Origin: Deltaproteobacteria bacterium
GTDB lineage: Bacteria; Myxococcota_A; Polyangia; Polyangiales; JADJMO01
Assembly (NCBI GenBank): GCA_022843175.1
Contig: JALHOE010000024.1
Span: 1-64,000, forward strand
Direction of reading: 5' to 3'
DNA: 64,000 bases
The number at the start of each line of letters is the position of its first letter. Position 1 is the first letter of the stretch. Positions 55,428 through 64,000 of this stretch are shown here, piece by piece. The notes below the pieces were generated by a model. It saw only the letters and a list, made by a program, of their open reading frames with translations, was not told where the DNA came from and did not search any database. The position numbers and the translations under genes are program-made.

Positions 55428-56382
55428 GGCGCGCCTCCTCGATGGCCGCGTCGACGGCCAGCGCCTGGCGAAGCGCGCGCACGTCGTGGACACGGAGCAC
55501 CGCCGCGCCGGCCCGAGCGGCGGCGAGGCAGGCAGCGACGGTGCCGCCGACCCGCTCGTCGGCGACGCTCTTGGTGAGGCCGGCGCGCTCCTCGGAGACG
55601 CCGATGAACGCCTTGCGCGAGGGGCCGACGTAGACCGGGTGACCGAGCTCGTGGAAGTGCGCCAGGCCGGCGAGGACGCGCAGGTTGTCGTCGGTGCCCT
55701 TGCCGAACCCGAGGCCCGGGTCCATCACGATGCGATCGCTCGGGACGCCCGCCTCCCTCGCGCGGTCACGGGCAGACCACCACTCGCGGGAGACCTCGAC
55801 GAGCACGTCGTCGTAGGTGGACACGGCGCCCGCGCGCGAGTGCATCAACACCAACCACGCGTCGTGCGACGCGCACACCCGCGCGAGCTCGACGTCGGCC
55901 AGACAGGAGACGTCGTTGACGATGGTGGCGCCCGCCTCGATCGCTGCCCGAGCCACGGCCGGGGACGTGGTGTCGATCGCGACCCGCGTCGAGCGCGCCG
56001 CGTGCGCGATCGCGTCGGCGGTGCGCGCGATCTGCGTCTCGGCGTCGACCGGGGCGTAGCCCGACCCGTAGGCAGCGCCGGCCGGACGCGTGGACTCGCC
56101 GCCGACCTCAATCACGTCGGCGCCCTCTTCGAGCAGACGATCGACGCGGGCGCGCGCAGCATCGGGAGCAAGGTAACGACCACCGTCCGAGAACGAGTCC
56201 GGCGTGACATTGAGCACGCCGACCACGACCGGCCGATGCCCCGCCGCATAGCGGATGGACGAAGGTCCGGACTCGCGACGATCCGGCGGGGAAACCGGGC
56301 GACGGAGCCATTCGGGGATACCCCGTACGGCGCAAGTCGGCGCGCCGCGGGAGCCCCCCACTTGGGGATCCACCGTGGCCAC
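55420..56382 (-). CDS. folP: Dihydropteroate synthase
   Basis: 'VVGVLNVTPDSFSDGG', 'VIEVGGESTRPGA'-like 'GGESTRPAGA', 'GPSRKAFIG'. Confidence 0.93.
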   Translation of the reverse strand: MATVDPQVGGSRGAPTCAVRGIPEWLRRPVSPPDRRESGPSSIRYAAGHRPVVVGVLNVTPDSFSDGGRYLAPDAARARVDRLLEEGADVIEVGGESTRPAGAAYGSGYAPVDAETQIARTADAIAHAARSTRVAIDTTSPAVARAAIEAGATIVNDVSCLADVELARVCASHDAWLVLMHSRAGAVSTYDDVLVEVSREWWSARDRAREAGVPSDRIVMDPGLGFGKGTDDNLRVLAGLAHFHELGHPVYVGPSRKAFIGVSEERAGLTKSVADERVGGTVAACLAAARAGAAVLRVHDVRALRQALAVDAAIEEARHV

Positions 56383-56428
56383 TGACTAAGCGCTAGCAGT
56401 CAGCGGCTTTTCCAGCAAGTTCAGCGCG

Positions 56429-57388
56429 CTATTTCTTCGGTTGCCGGGGGATCGGTCGCGGCCCGACGTCGATGTTCACGAGCGGGAGGAGCTCTTCGTC
56501 GACCTCGACCTGCTTGGCTCCGCGCAGGCGCTCGACCAGTGCTTTGTAGGTGGTCTCGCGGCGCTGCTCGTAGAGCACGTCGCGGATCGAGGGGGTCTCG
56601 TCCGCGAGGCTGCGGGTCATCGCGGGGACCGAGCCCTTGCGCCAGAGCACGTGCCAGCCCGCGCTCGACTGGACGGGCGCGGCGGAGATCTCGCCGTCCT
56701 TCATGGCGAAGACCGCCCCGGCGAGCTCCTTCGGGACCACGACCTTCGGCTCGGTGGTCTTGCCGTCGGCGCTGATGAAGCCGAGGTCGCCGTTGGACGT
56801 CTTGGTGGCGGGGTCGAGGCTCGTCTCGCCGACGATCTTCGGCCATCCCTCGCGGGTGGGATCGGCCTTCACCCGGGCCAGCGCCGCGTCGGCTGCGGCT
56901 TTGTTGGCGGTGACGATGTGCCAGACCCGGACCCGCTCCGGCGTTTTGTATTCGGCGAGGTGGGCGTCGTAATAGGCCTTGATGTCGGCCTCGGGGATCG
57001 CGGCCTTGCCGCCGAGCGCGTCGATCTCCTTGCGCACGAGCGAGCCGGCGAGCGACTTGTCGATCGCGTGTTTGACGGAGCGGTCGTCGAGCGCGCCCTT
57101 CTGCTTCGCGGCCTCGGCGAGGACCTCTTCGCGCACGATCGCCTCGTCGACGTACTTGCGGAGGATGTCGGCCTTGGTGGAGCCGAGGGCTGCGAGCTCG
57201 AAGGCGGGAACCCCGGCGAGCGCCTTCTTGATTTGGGCGGCGGTGACCTTGCGCTCGCCGATCGTGGCGACGACCGCGCCGTCGTCGACCGCGCGCGCGG
57301 AGCTCGCCACGCTGAGCGCGATCAACAGAGCCGGAATGGACGAGCGACGCACGGGGGCCTTCGTAGGCCACCCGCGCCAAGGGCTCAA
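56429..57388 (-). CDS. Parvulin-type peptidylprolyl isomerase
   Basis: 'VVATIGERKVTAAQIKKAL', 'VRVWHIVTANKAAADAAL', 'NGDLGFI', 'GWHVLWRKG'. Confidence 0.87.
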   Translation of the reverse strand: MSPWRGWPTKAPVRRSSIPALLIALSVASSARAVDDGAVVATIGERKVTAAQIKKALAGVPAFELAALGSTKADILRKYVDEAIVREEVLAEAAKQKGALDDRSVKHAIDKSLAGSLVRKEIDALGGKAAIPEADIKAYYDAHLAEYKTPERVRVWHIVTANKAAADAALARVKADPTREGWPKIVGETSLDPATKTSNGDLGFISADGKTTEPKVVVPKELAGAVFAMKDGEISAAPVQSSAGWHVLWRKGSVPAMTRSLADETPSIRDVLYEQRRETTYKALVERLRGAKQVEVDEELLPLVNIDVGPRPIPRQPKK

Positions 57389-57849
57389 GCGGCCCGGCGA
57401 CGACGCGGCGGACGCTTGCCCTCGCCGGGGATGACGCCCGCATCGACGAGGACCTCGTCGGAGATGCCCACGAAGCGGTAGGTCTCGCGCCGAAAGGCGT
57501 AGGCGTGGTGCAGCCGCTGGATCAGCTCCACGGTGGCCGCGCTCGCCGCCATCGGGCGCGGGAGCTTGCGGACCTTCTTGATGTTCGACAGCGGCTCGCC
57601 GAGCTCGAGGAGCTCTTGCACCCGCTGGAGGACGTCGAGCGGCTTGAGCTCGCGCTCGCCGTGTGCCTGGTTCTGCTCGAGCTCGCGCAGGAGTCGCTGC
57701 CTCCGCTTGGCGGTGCGGCCGTCGAGCTTGGGGCCGACGGCGCCTCCGCCGAGCACGTCGTTGAACATACGCGCGACGCGGCGCTTCTCGATTGCCTCGG
57801 GGCTCCCGCGTCGGTTGAGCGCGCGCGCCGGCGTCTTCGCTTTGGCCAT
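57385..57849 (-). CDS. Conserved hypothetical protein (154 aa)
   Basis: ATG-overlap with the parvulin gene; basic N- and C-termini. Confidence 0.6.
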   Translation of the reverse strand: MAKAKTPARALNRRGSPEAIEKRRVARMFNDVLGGGAVGPKLDGRTAKRRQRLLRELEQNQAHGERELKPLDVLQRVQELLELGEPLSNIKKVRKLPRPMAASAATVELIQRLHHAYAFRRETYRFVGISDEVLVDAGVIPGEGKRPPRRRRAA

Positions 57850-57924
57850 TCCAGCGCTGACTCTATTCGATTCAAACCGGCGGTCAAAATCGAATCAAAC
57901 GCGGTTCCTCGACTCTAGAAACAC

Positions 57925-59229
57925 TTATCTATCGCCGGCCAATAGCAGCATGAGTCCAAAAGCGGCGAGCACCCAGAGGGGCCAGGTAACCCGGAGGAAA
58001 CGCCCGAAGTCCGAGGCGAGCCAGCCCGCGCCGACGGCGAGATCGGTCGCCGCGCTTCCGCCGACGAGGCGCCGGTGCTCGGTGGCGATCGCTGCGCGCT
58101 CCTCCTCGTCGAGCGGATCGTGGCCCTCGAGGAAACCCACGTGGTGCTCGAGCTCGTGCTCGATCGTCTCGCGGATCTCGGCGTCGACGTCGTACGGCTC
58201 GTCGTCGAACATCGACTTGAACGTGCGGTAGTACACGGCGATGACGAAGGGCGAGGACTGCACGCGCACATCGCCGTCTGCCGCGAGGTTCGGGGTATAG
58301 CTGCCGAGCAACGGCTCGCCGCCGTCGTCGCAGGGCGGAACGCCGTCCTCCACGAGGACCTCGAGCCCGCGTGGATCGGTAATGCCGAGGTCCTCGAACA
58401 CCGAGCGGGTGATCTTCGCGGCGCGCTCGGTGAACGCCTCGAGCGAGGGAAACTCCTCGTCGGCGTGCTCGCCGCGCGCAGGCGCCCAGTCGAGCGGTCG
58501 CCGCACGACCTCGACGTCGTGACGCGCACCGCACTCCGGGCACGGCGCCGGCGCGAGCAAGCGCGGCGGCCAGTGCTGGCGGTCGTAGGCGCGGCAGATC
58601 GCGTCCCACACCGGGGCGAACGCGTCGTCGTCGAGCGCGTCGAGGGCGCGCGCGATCGCGATCGGGCTCTTGGCGATCTCGGTGTCGCCGTCGGCGAGCG
58701 CACGGATGCCGAGCGCGCGGATGAGCGGCGCAGCCACGTCGAGCGGACCGCCGAGGTGTCGCTCGAGCTCGATTCGATCGCGGAGCGTGCGCCGCCCGAG
58801 GAGGAACCGATTCGCGACGCCGCGCCGAGCGACGGCAACCGGCGCATCGAAGTCGTGCCACTCCTCGCGATCGACCGGAGGATCGAGCTCGGGATCGCCG
58901 AGGGGCGCGAGCAGCGGCGTGACGGGGAGCGCCCGCGCACCGTCGAGCTCGATGGCGGCGTCGCAGTTCCGGCAGTTGAGCTTGGTGGGCTCCGCCTCGA
59001 TCGCGCCCATGGCGGCGACGATCGCCTCGATGACGTTCGCGTCGGCGAGCGGAAGCGCGAGGAGGTCGGACTCGCTCGTGACGAGACCGCGCTCGATCGC
59101 GGCGGGGAGATCCTTCGGGAGCGGCCGCTCGAGCCCATCCGCGCGGGGCGGCCGCTCGGCGCGCACCGTGACCTTCGCGCCGCTCGGCAGCGTGAGATCG
59201 AAGGGCGCGCCGAGCCGCGGTCGAGCCAT
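57925..59229 (-). CDS. Zincin-like metallopeptidase domain protein with CXXC Zn-ribbon-like motifs and C-terminal TM
   Basis: 'IRETIEHELEHHVGFLEGHDPLDEEE' HExxH; 'LNCRNCDAAIEL', 'PCPECGARHDV'; C-terminal 'PLWVLAAFGLMLLLAGDR'. Confidence 0.7.
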   Translation of the reverse strand: MARPRLGAPFDLTLPSGAKVTVRAERPPRADGLERPLPKDLPAAIERGLVTSESDLLALPLADANVIEAIVAAMGAIEAEPTKLNCRNCDAAIELDGARALPVTPLLAPLGDPELDPPVDREEWHDFDAPVAVARRGVANRFLLGRRTLRDRIELERHLGGPLDVAAPLIRALGIRALADGDTEIAKSPIAIARALDALDDDAFAPVWDAICRAYDRQHWPPRLLAPAPCPECGARHDVEVVRRPLDWAPARGEHADEEFPSLEAFTERAAKITRSVFEDLGITDPRGLEVLVEDGVPPCDDGGEPLLGSYTPNLAADGDVRVQSSPFVIAVYYRTFKSMFDDEPYDVDAEIRETIEHELEHHVGFLEGHDPLDEEERAAIATEHRRLVGGSAATDLAVGAGWLASDFGRFLRVTWPLWVLAAFGLMLLLAGDR

Positions 59230-59315
59230 CGCTCGTCGAGTAGGACAGCGTGGGCCCGAAAGAAAGCATCCCCGGCTCTTGCGCGGGCGGCCGGGATCCG
59301 CGAGCTTGATTGTCG

Positions 59316-60221
59316 ATGGATCCGAAGGCCCCGCCGGTGGCGGTGCGCGTGCTGCGCCCCTTCGCCAACGAAGACGCGTTGCTCGAAGCGGAGGCCAACG
59401 CGTTCACCCGCACCGGCGTCGTCCTCATCGGCGCGCCGAGCCGGCCCAACGGCGTGGTGCTGCGGTTCGAGATCTGTCTGCGCGACGGCCAGGTCGCGAT
59501 GCGCGGCGAGGGCCGAGTGGTTGGGTTCCGCGCGCAGTCGGCGGAAGAAGAGAGCGCGTTGATGCTGCGGTTCACCCGGCTCGACGTGAAGAGCAAGGCG
59601 CTGCTCGATCGCGCCGTCGCCATCCGCGAGGAGCGACGATCGCTGGCGCCGCCGAGCCAGCCCAGGCCGCCGGCCAAGGCGCTCACTCCTCCTCCCCCCC
59701 CACCCAGAGCGCCCACCCCTCCGCCGCCGCCCCTGCCGCCGCCCCCGTCGTCCGTCGCGCCCAACACCGAACGCGACCACGTGGCGGACAACAACGACGA
59801 CGACGACGACGACGACGACGCGATGGACGTCGACGACGCGGATCTAACCTCCGCCGATGAAGAAGACCTCACGCAGCAAGCGCCGCCGGTCGCGATGATG
59901 GCCGACATTCTCGCCCATCAGGCGGCAGAGAAGCTGCCCGTCCCGCAGCCGCCGCCGGTCGAGCCAGCGCCGCATCCAGTCGCGCCGAAGACGCCGCCGC
60001 CGAAGCCGATGCCCAAGGAGCACGCGCCCCCGCAACAGGCGCCGCGGGAGAAGATGCCGATCCCGCAGCCGTCGCCGGGGCCGAAGCGTCATGCCTCGGA
60101 GCTCGTGGCGCGCGCACGCGGCGAACGCAACAGCGGCGAGTTCCGCCCGTCGCTCGAGCCCGGTCAGCGCGACAGCGCGCTCGACCGCCTGCGAGAGCGC
60201 AAGCGCACCTCGCAGGCCTAG
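59316..60221 (+). CDS. PilZ-like domain protein with Pro-rich and poly-Asp linker
   Basis: 'VRVLRPFANEDALLEAEANAFTRTGVVLIG...GVVLRFEICLRDGQVAMRGEGRVVG'; PPPPPP and DDDDDDDD tracts. Confidence 0.55.
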   Translation: MDPKAPPVAVRVLRPFANEDALLEAEANAFTRTGVVLIGAPSRPNGVVLRFEICLRDGQVAMRGEGRVVGFRAQSAEEESALMLRFTRLDVKSKALLDRAVAIREERRSLAPPSQPRPPAKALTPPPPPPRAPTPPPPPLPPPPSSVAPNTERDHVADNNDDDDDDDDAMDVDDADLTSADEEDLTQQAPPVAMMADILAHQAAEKLPVPQPPPVEPAPHPVAPKTPPPKPMPKEHAPPQQAPREKMPIPQPSPGPKRHASELVARARGERNSGEFRPSLEPGQRDSALDRLRERKRTSQA

Positions 60222-60236
60222 GCAGGCGACAAAAAC

Positions 60237-60266
60237 ACAACCGCGCGCTTTCGCGCGCGGCTGTGG
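60237..60266. terminator. GC hairpin between convergent genes, possible bidirectional terminator
   Basis: ccgcgcgc-tttc-gcgcgcgg between genes ending at 60221 (+) and 60284 (-); no T-tract. Confidence 0.5.
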
Positions 60267-60283
60267 CGGTTTGGGTCAGCGGA

Positions 60284-63200
60284 TCAGCCGACGGTTCCGC
60301 ACTTGTTCGGACCGCCCACGCCGCACGAGGCGGGCGCGACGCAGGTGCCGCAGTCGAGGAGACCGCCGCAGCCATCCGGATACGCACCGCACTCCGCGCC
60401 CGCTGCCGAGCACGTCGTCTTGGTGCAGGTGCCGCCCGGACAAGCCGGGCAGGTGAGGACGCCGCCGCAACCGTCGCCCTGCGGACCGCAACGGCCGCCG
60501 CACGTCAGCGGGGTGCACATGGGCACGCCGCCGTCGCAGGGGCCGCAGTCCTGCGTCCCGCCGCAGCCGTCACCCGACGGACCGCAGGTGACACCGAGCT
60601 CGGCGCAGGTCTTCTTCACGCAGCCCGTACCGCCGCACTTGCCGGGCACGCCACCGCCGCCGCAGGTCGCGGGAGTGACGCAGGGCGGACAGGTGACGGT
60701 AGAGCCGCAGCCGTCGGCCCACGAGCCGCACTCGACGCCGAGCGTCGCGCAGGTCTTGGGCACGCAGGACGCGCCGCCGCACTTGCCGGGGACGCCGCCG
60801 CCACCGCACGTGCCGGTGGTGCACGGCGCGCAGGTGACGGTGCCGCCGCAGCCGTTGGGCCACGAGCCGCACTCGACGCCGAGCGTCGCGCAGGTCTTCG
60901 GGGTGCACGACGAGCTCGCGCACTTGCCGCCGGTGCTGCACACCGAGGGCGCGGGGCACATCGGGCAGGTGAGCGTGCCGCCGCAGCCGTCCGGCGCGGA
61001 GCCGCAGTCGATGCCCTGCTCCGCACAAGTGCGCTTCGTGCACGAGGGCGGCGGGGGCGGGAGCTTCTCGTCGCAGACGCGCGACGAGAGGTCGAAGATC
61101 ATGAACTCGAGCGCCTTCTGTTGCGCCGTGAGCGAGGAGATGCCGCCGCAGCGGTTCGGGAACGGGCTCGAGGAGCTGTCGTTCGCCGGGTTCTTCGTCG
61201 AGTCGACGTGGATGTCGGTGAGGACGAAGCGACCGCACTGCGAGGTCGAGCCGACCGGCGTGTTGAAGCTCATGTACTGGACGGCCGACGGGATGGTGCT
61301 TCCACCCATCGGGCCCACATCCTTCGCCCCGTACGCCGTGATCCAGTTGGTGGCGCGCGTCGTGTCGACGGCGTCGATGCTGTGCTGCGCCTGCTGAATC
61401 GACAGCGTGCCCTTGACGCCGGACGCGCCGACGTTGACGAGCCAGGTGGCGAGCGCGTCGCCCTTCGGGAACGTCGTGATGACGGTGCCGTTGGTCGGGC
61501 TCTTGAGGTCGTAGCCGAGGTTCCAGGTGGCGAGCGACGGCCAGGGCGACGGCGCGTCCTTCACCCAACCAAGGTGGTAGTGGGTGCCGAACACGCGGCC
61601 GCCGACGGCCGTGTAGTCCATCATGTTCTTGTAGTTCGGCGACTTCTCGGTCGCGAACTCACCGCCGTAGCCGCCCTCGCAGTCCATGAGGACCGCGTCA
61701 TACTTGGACAGGCTCGCCACGCTGTTCCACAGCGCGTCCTTCGCCTTCGGCAGCGTCGTCGTACCGATCTTGTCGGCGCCGCAGACCTTGGTCTTGATGA
61801 CGCACTTGCCCTTGTTCGGCCCGCTGCTCTCGCAGGTGGAGCCCGAGGGACAGAGCGTGGGCGGGCAGGTGTACGTGCCGGTGTAAACGGCCGTCGTCAC
61901 CAGATCGCAGAAGCCGGTGTAGAGGTGCACGCGACCCGCGCCGCTCGGCGCGCTGAACTCGCTGTCGGCGATGCCGATGTTGCGGAGCAGGCACTCGAGG
62001 TTGTCCTGCGAGCCCGTGGTGATCGCGAACTGCGGGATGTCGCCCTCGGCCTTGGTGCGCGGGAAGCGCGTGAGGGCCGCGTCGATCGGCGTGTCGATGC
62101 AGTTGCGCGTGTTGATCTTGACCTGGCGGCGCCACTTGCCGATCTGGATGACCAGCGGGATGTCGTTGCCGACCGGGACGTTGGTGAGCTTGAACTCACC
62201 CTTCTCGTTGGTGACCGTCTGCACGAGCGGGTAGCCCGAGAGCGCGTCCGCGCACTTGTCGCAGGTGGCGCCGGTGACGAGCGCCGCGGGGGTGCCGTTC
62301 GGGATGTAGACGAACACGCCGTAGAGCGGGTTCACGCCGGCCGGGTCGTACACCTTGCCGCTGATCGAGCTCGTCGCCGGCGCGGTGCACTTCACCTGCT
62401 TGCACTCGAGGTTGACGCAAGAAGCGCCGCCGCCGCCGCCGCACATGCTGGGCACGCCGCCGCCACCGCAGATCGCGGGCGCGGTGCACATGCCGCAGTC
62501 GGCGGTGAGGCCGCCGCAGCCGTCGGAGACCTGACCGCAGGTGCCCATCGGGTAGTCCGCGCAGGTCTTCTTCACGCACGCGGGCGCGCCGCCGCATTGA
62601 CTGGCGACGCCGCCGCCGCCGCAGGTCTGCGGCGCGGTGCACATCCCGCAGCTGACGGTGAGGCCGCCGCAGCCGTCGGCCATCTGACCGCACGTGCCGA
62701 CCGGGAAGTCGGCGCAGGTCTTCTTCGTACACGCGGGCGGCGCACCGCCACACACGCTGGAGACGCCGCCGCCGCCACAGATGTTGCCGCCGGTGCAGGT
62801 ACCGCAGCTCGCCGTGAGGCCACCGCAGCCGTCGCTGACCGGACCGCAGTTGGCGCCCCAGTCGGCGCAGGACTTCTTGAGGCAGGGCGACGTGCTGCTG
62901 CCGCAGACGTTGGGCTTGCCACCGCCGCCGCAGCTGCCGGACGCACACGCGCCACAGTTCACCAGGCCGCCGCAGCCATCGGCGACGGGACCGCAGTTGA
63001 AGCCCATCTCCAGACAGGTCTTCGGCGTACACGCGGGCTTGGGGGGCGCGCCGCACTTGTTCGGAGTGCCGCCGCCGCCGCAGGTCTCGCCGGCGGTGGT
63101 GCAGGTGCCGCAGTCGATCAGCTTGCCGCAGCCGTCGCCCTGCTTGCCGCAGTTGGCGCCGAGGTCCGCGCAGGTCTTCGCCGTACAGGGGGCCGAGCCA

Positions 63201-63520
63201 CACTTGCTCGTGCCGCCACCGCCGCAGAACTCACCCTCGGGGCACGTGCCGCAGCTGTCGATCAGACCGCCGCAACCGTCGGCCGCGGGGCCGCAGTTGA
63301 CCCCGAGCTCGGTACACGTCTTCGGCTTGCAGCCGGAGCCGTCGAGATTGAACGACGAGTCGCCGCCGGAGTCGTCGGTGACCGAGGTCTCGCCCGCCGA
63401 CGACGTCTCCGTCGTCGCATCGCCCTCGATGGCGACGTTGAGGTCCGTGCCCTCATCGCCACCCGCGCAGCCGAAGACGGCGAGCGCTACGCAAAGCCCA
63501 AAGCCACGAATCCCGCGCAT
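60284..63520 (-). CDS. Cys-rich repeat lipoprotein (1078 aa), 6+6 repeats around a central domain
   Basis: MRGIRGFGLCVALAVFGCAGGD lipobox; repeats of 'KTCA.LG..CG...DGCGG...CG.C.....CGGGG....CG'. Confidence 0.8.
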   Translation of the reverse strand: MRGIRGFGLCVALAVFGCAGGDEGTDLNVAIEGDATTETSSAGETSVTDDSGGDSSFNLDGSGCKPKTCTELGVNCGPAADGCGGLIDSCGTCPEGEFCGGGGTSKCGSAPCTAKTCADLGANCGKQGDGCGKLIDCGTCTTAGETCGGGGTPNKCGAPPKPACTPKTCLEMGFNCGPVADGCGGLVNCGACASGSCGGGGKPNVCGSSTSPCLKKSCADWGANCGPVSDGCGGLTASCGTCTGGNICGGGGVSSVCGGAPPACTKKTCADFPVGTCGQMADGCGGLTVSCGMCTAPQTCGGGGVASQCGGAPACVKKTCADYPMGTCGQVSDGCGGLTADCGMCTAPAICGGGGVPSMCGGGGGASCVNLECKQVKCTAPATSSISGKVYDPAGVNPLYGVFVYIPNGTPAALVTGATCDKCADALSGYPLVQTVTNEKGEFKLTNVPVGNDIPLVIQIGKWRRQVKINTRNCIDTPIDAALTRFPRTKAEGDIPQFAITTGSQDNLECLLRNIGIADSEFSAPSGAGRVHLYTGFCDLVTTAVYTGTYTCPPTLCPSGSTCESSGPNKGKCVIKTKVCGADKIGTTTLPKAKDALWNSVASLSKYDAVLMDCEGGYGGEFATEKSPNYKNMMDYTAVGGRVFGTHYHLGWVKDAPSPWPSLATWNLGYDLKSPTNGTVITTFPKGDALATWLVNVGASGVKGTLSIQQAQHSIDAVDTTRATNWITAYGAKDVGPMGGSTIPSAVQYMSFNTPVGSTSQCGRFVLTDIHVDSTKNPANDSSSSPFPNRCGGISSLTAQQKALEFMIFDLSSRVCDEKLPPPPPSCTKRTCAEQGIDCGSAPDGCGGTLTCPMCPAPSVCSTGGKCASSSCTPKTCATLGVECGSWPNGCGGTVTCAPCTTGTCGGGGVPGKCGGASCVPKTCATLGVECGSWADGCGSTVTCPPCVTPATCGGGGVPGKCGGTGCVKKTCAELGVTCGPSGDGCGGTQDCGPCDGGVPMCTPLTCGGRCGPQGDGCGGVLTCPACPGGTCTKTTCSAAGAECGAYPDGCGGLLDCGTCVAPASCGVGGPNKCGTVG

Positions 63521-63736
63521 GACAAGACTCCTCCGTTCCGTCCCATACCGAGGGGGACGGACCCTAACCCCGGGGCGCACTCTTCACGACGTCCCGTCCT
63601 GACGCAAGTCAAGGTGGAGGATGGACGGAACTGACCGGTCGCAATGTTTGGGAAAGTCGGGAAAACTGCCGCAGCTTCTGGTCCGCAGGGGTTGTGGCGT
63701 ATGTTCGGCGCGCGCGTTTGCGCCACCGGAGGACTC

Positions 63737-64000
63737 ATGAAGCACGCAGCACCGTTCCTCTTCATCGCCGCCGTCGGCTTCGCCGCGATCGGTTGTACGC
63801 CGTCGCCGGAGAAGACCTGCGACAAGCTCCAGGAGCTGGCCGACAAGGAGAACGACTCGAAGTCCTCGGGCAAGGGCTTCAACCTGTCTCGCGAGAAGTG
63901 CATCAAGAACATGAACGAGATGAAGGAGCGCGATCCCGACGCCTACAAGTGCGCGTCCAAGGTGATCCAGAAGCTCTCCAGCCTCGACACGGCGTTCCTC
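63737..64000 (+). CDS. Hypothetical lipoprotein (partial, runs off window end)
   Basis: MKHAAPFLFIAAVGFAAIGCTPSPEKTCDKLQELADKENDSKSSGKGFNLSREKCIKNM...; lipobox. Confidence 0.65.
   Translation, partial: MKHAAPFLFIAAVGFAAIGCTPSPEKTCDKLQELADKENDSKSSGKGFNLSREKCIKNMNEMKERDPDAYKCASKVIQKLSSLDTAFL

Noticed and set aside
60263-63634. 1123-aa plus-strand ORF opposite the Cys-rich repeat gene
   Set aside because: Antisense reading of a periodic sequence gives an artificially repetitive Arg/Ala protein; the minus-strand frame has a lipobox and ordered Cys repeats.
1-64000. CRISPR array
   Set aside because: No set of regularly spaced identical direct repeats with unique spacers; the tandem repeats found are adjoining (20-bp) or intergenic hairpins.

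Overview
This is a GC-rich (about 70%) chromosomal window. The myxobacteria-like taxonomy (Myxococcota/Polyangia) is an inference from gene content: many lipoproteins with Ala/Asp/Thr-rich linkers, AgmX/PglI-type tails, RCC1 lipoproteins, a DUF1552/DUF1592 pair and an HEAT-containing Che cluster. No transposase, integrase, phage module, rRNA or CRISPR array is visible. Main blocks: (1) PPIase/DUF3604/multihaem cytochrome c/tandem GNAT, minus strand; (2) a hybrid histidine kinase divergent from a translationally coupled chemosensory operon (CheY-CheA-CheW-soluble MCP-HEAT-CheR-CheB); (3) GH19 chitinase, dihydrolipoyl dehydrogenase, 5'-nucleotidase-like lipoprotein; (4) a type-I-secretion-like ABC/HlyD/TolC/ArsR operon; (5) DUF1552+DUF1592 and a ferritin-like lipoprotein; (6) UvrD/PcrA helicase, tRNA-His, two RCC1 lipoproteins; (7) ECF sigma/FecR operon, a candidate toxin-antitoxin pair, a globin, a frameshifted lipoprotein gene with a 20-bp tandem repeat, and a second ferritin-like paralogue; (8) an AbfD-like 4-hydroxybutyryl-CoA dehydratase, folP-cdaA-cdaR, parvulin, a zincin, and a 12-repeat Cys-rich lipoprotein. 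The most noteworthy items are the soluble full-length-hairpin MCP with its HEAT partner, the 20-bp repeat expansion that breaks a reading frame, the Cys-paired RCC1 propellers, and the two diiron-type lipoproteins. Because of GC skew, many long ORFs in the track are shadow frames and were rejected. All family calls come from reading motifs; no database search was run.
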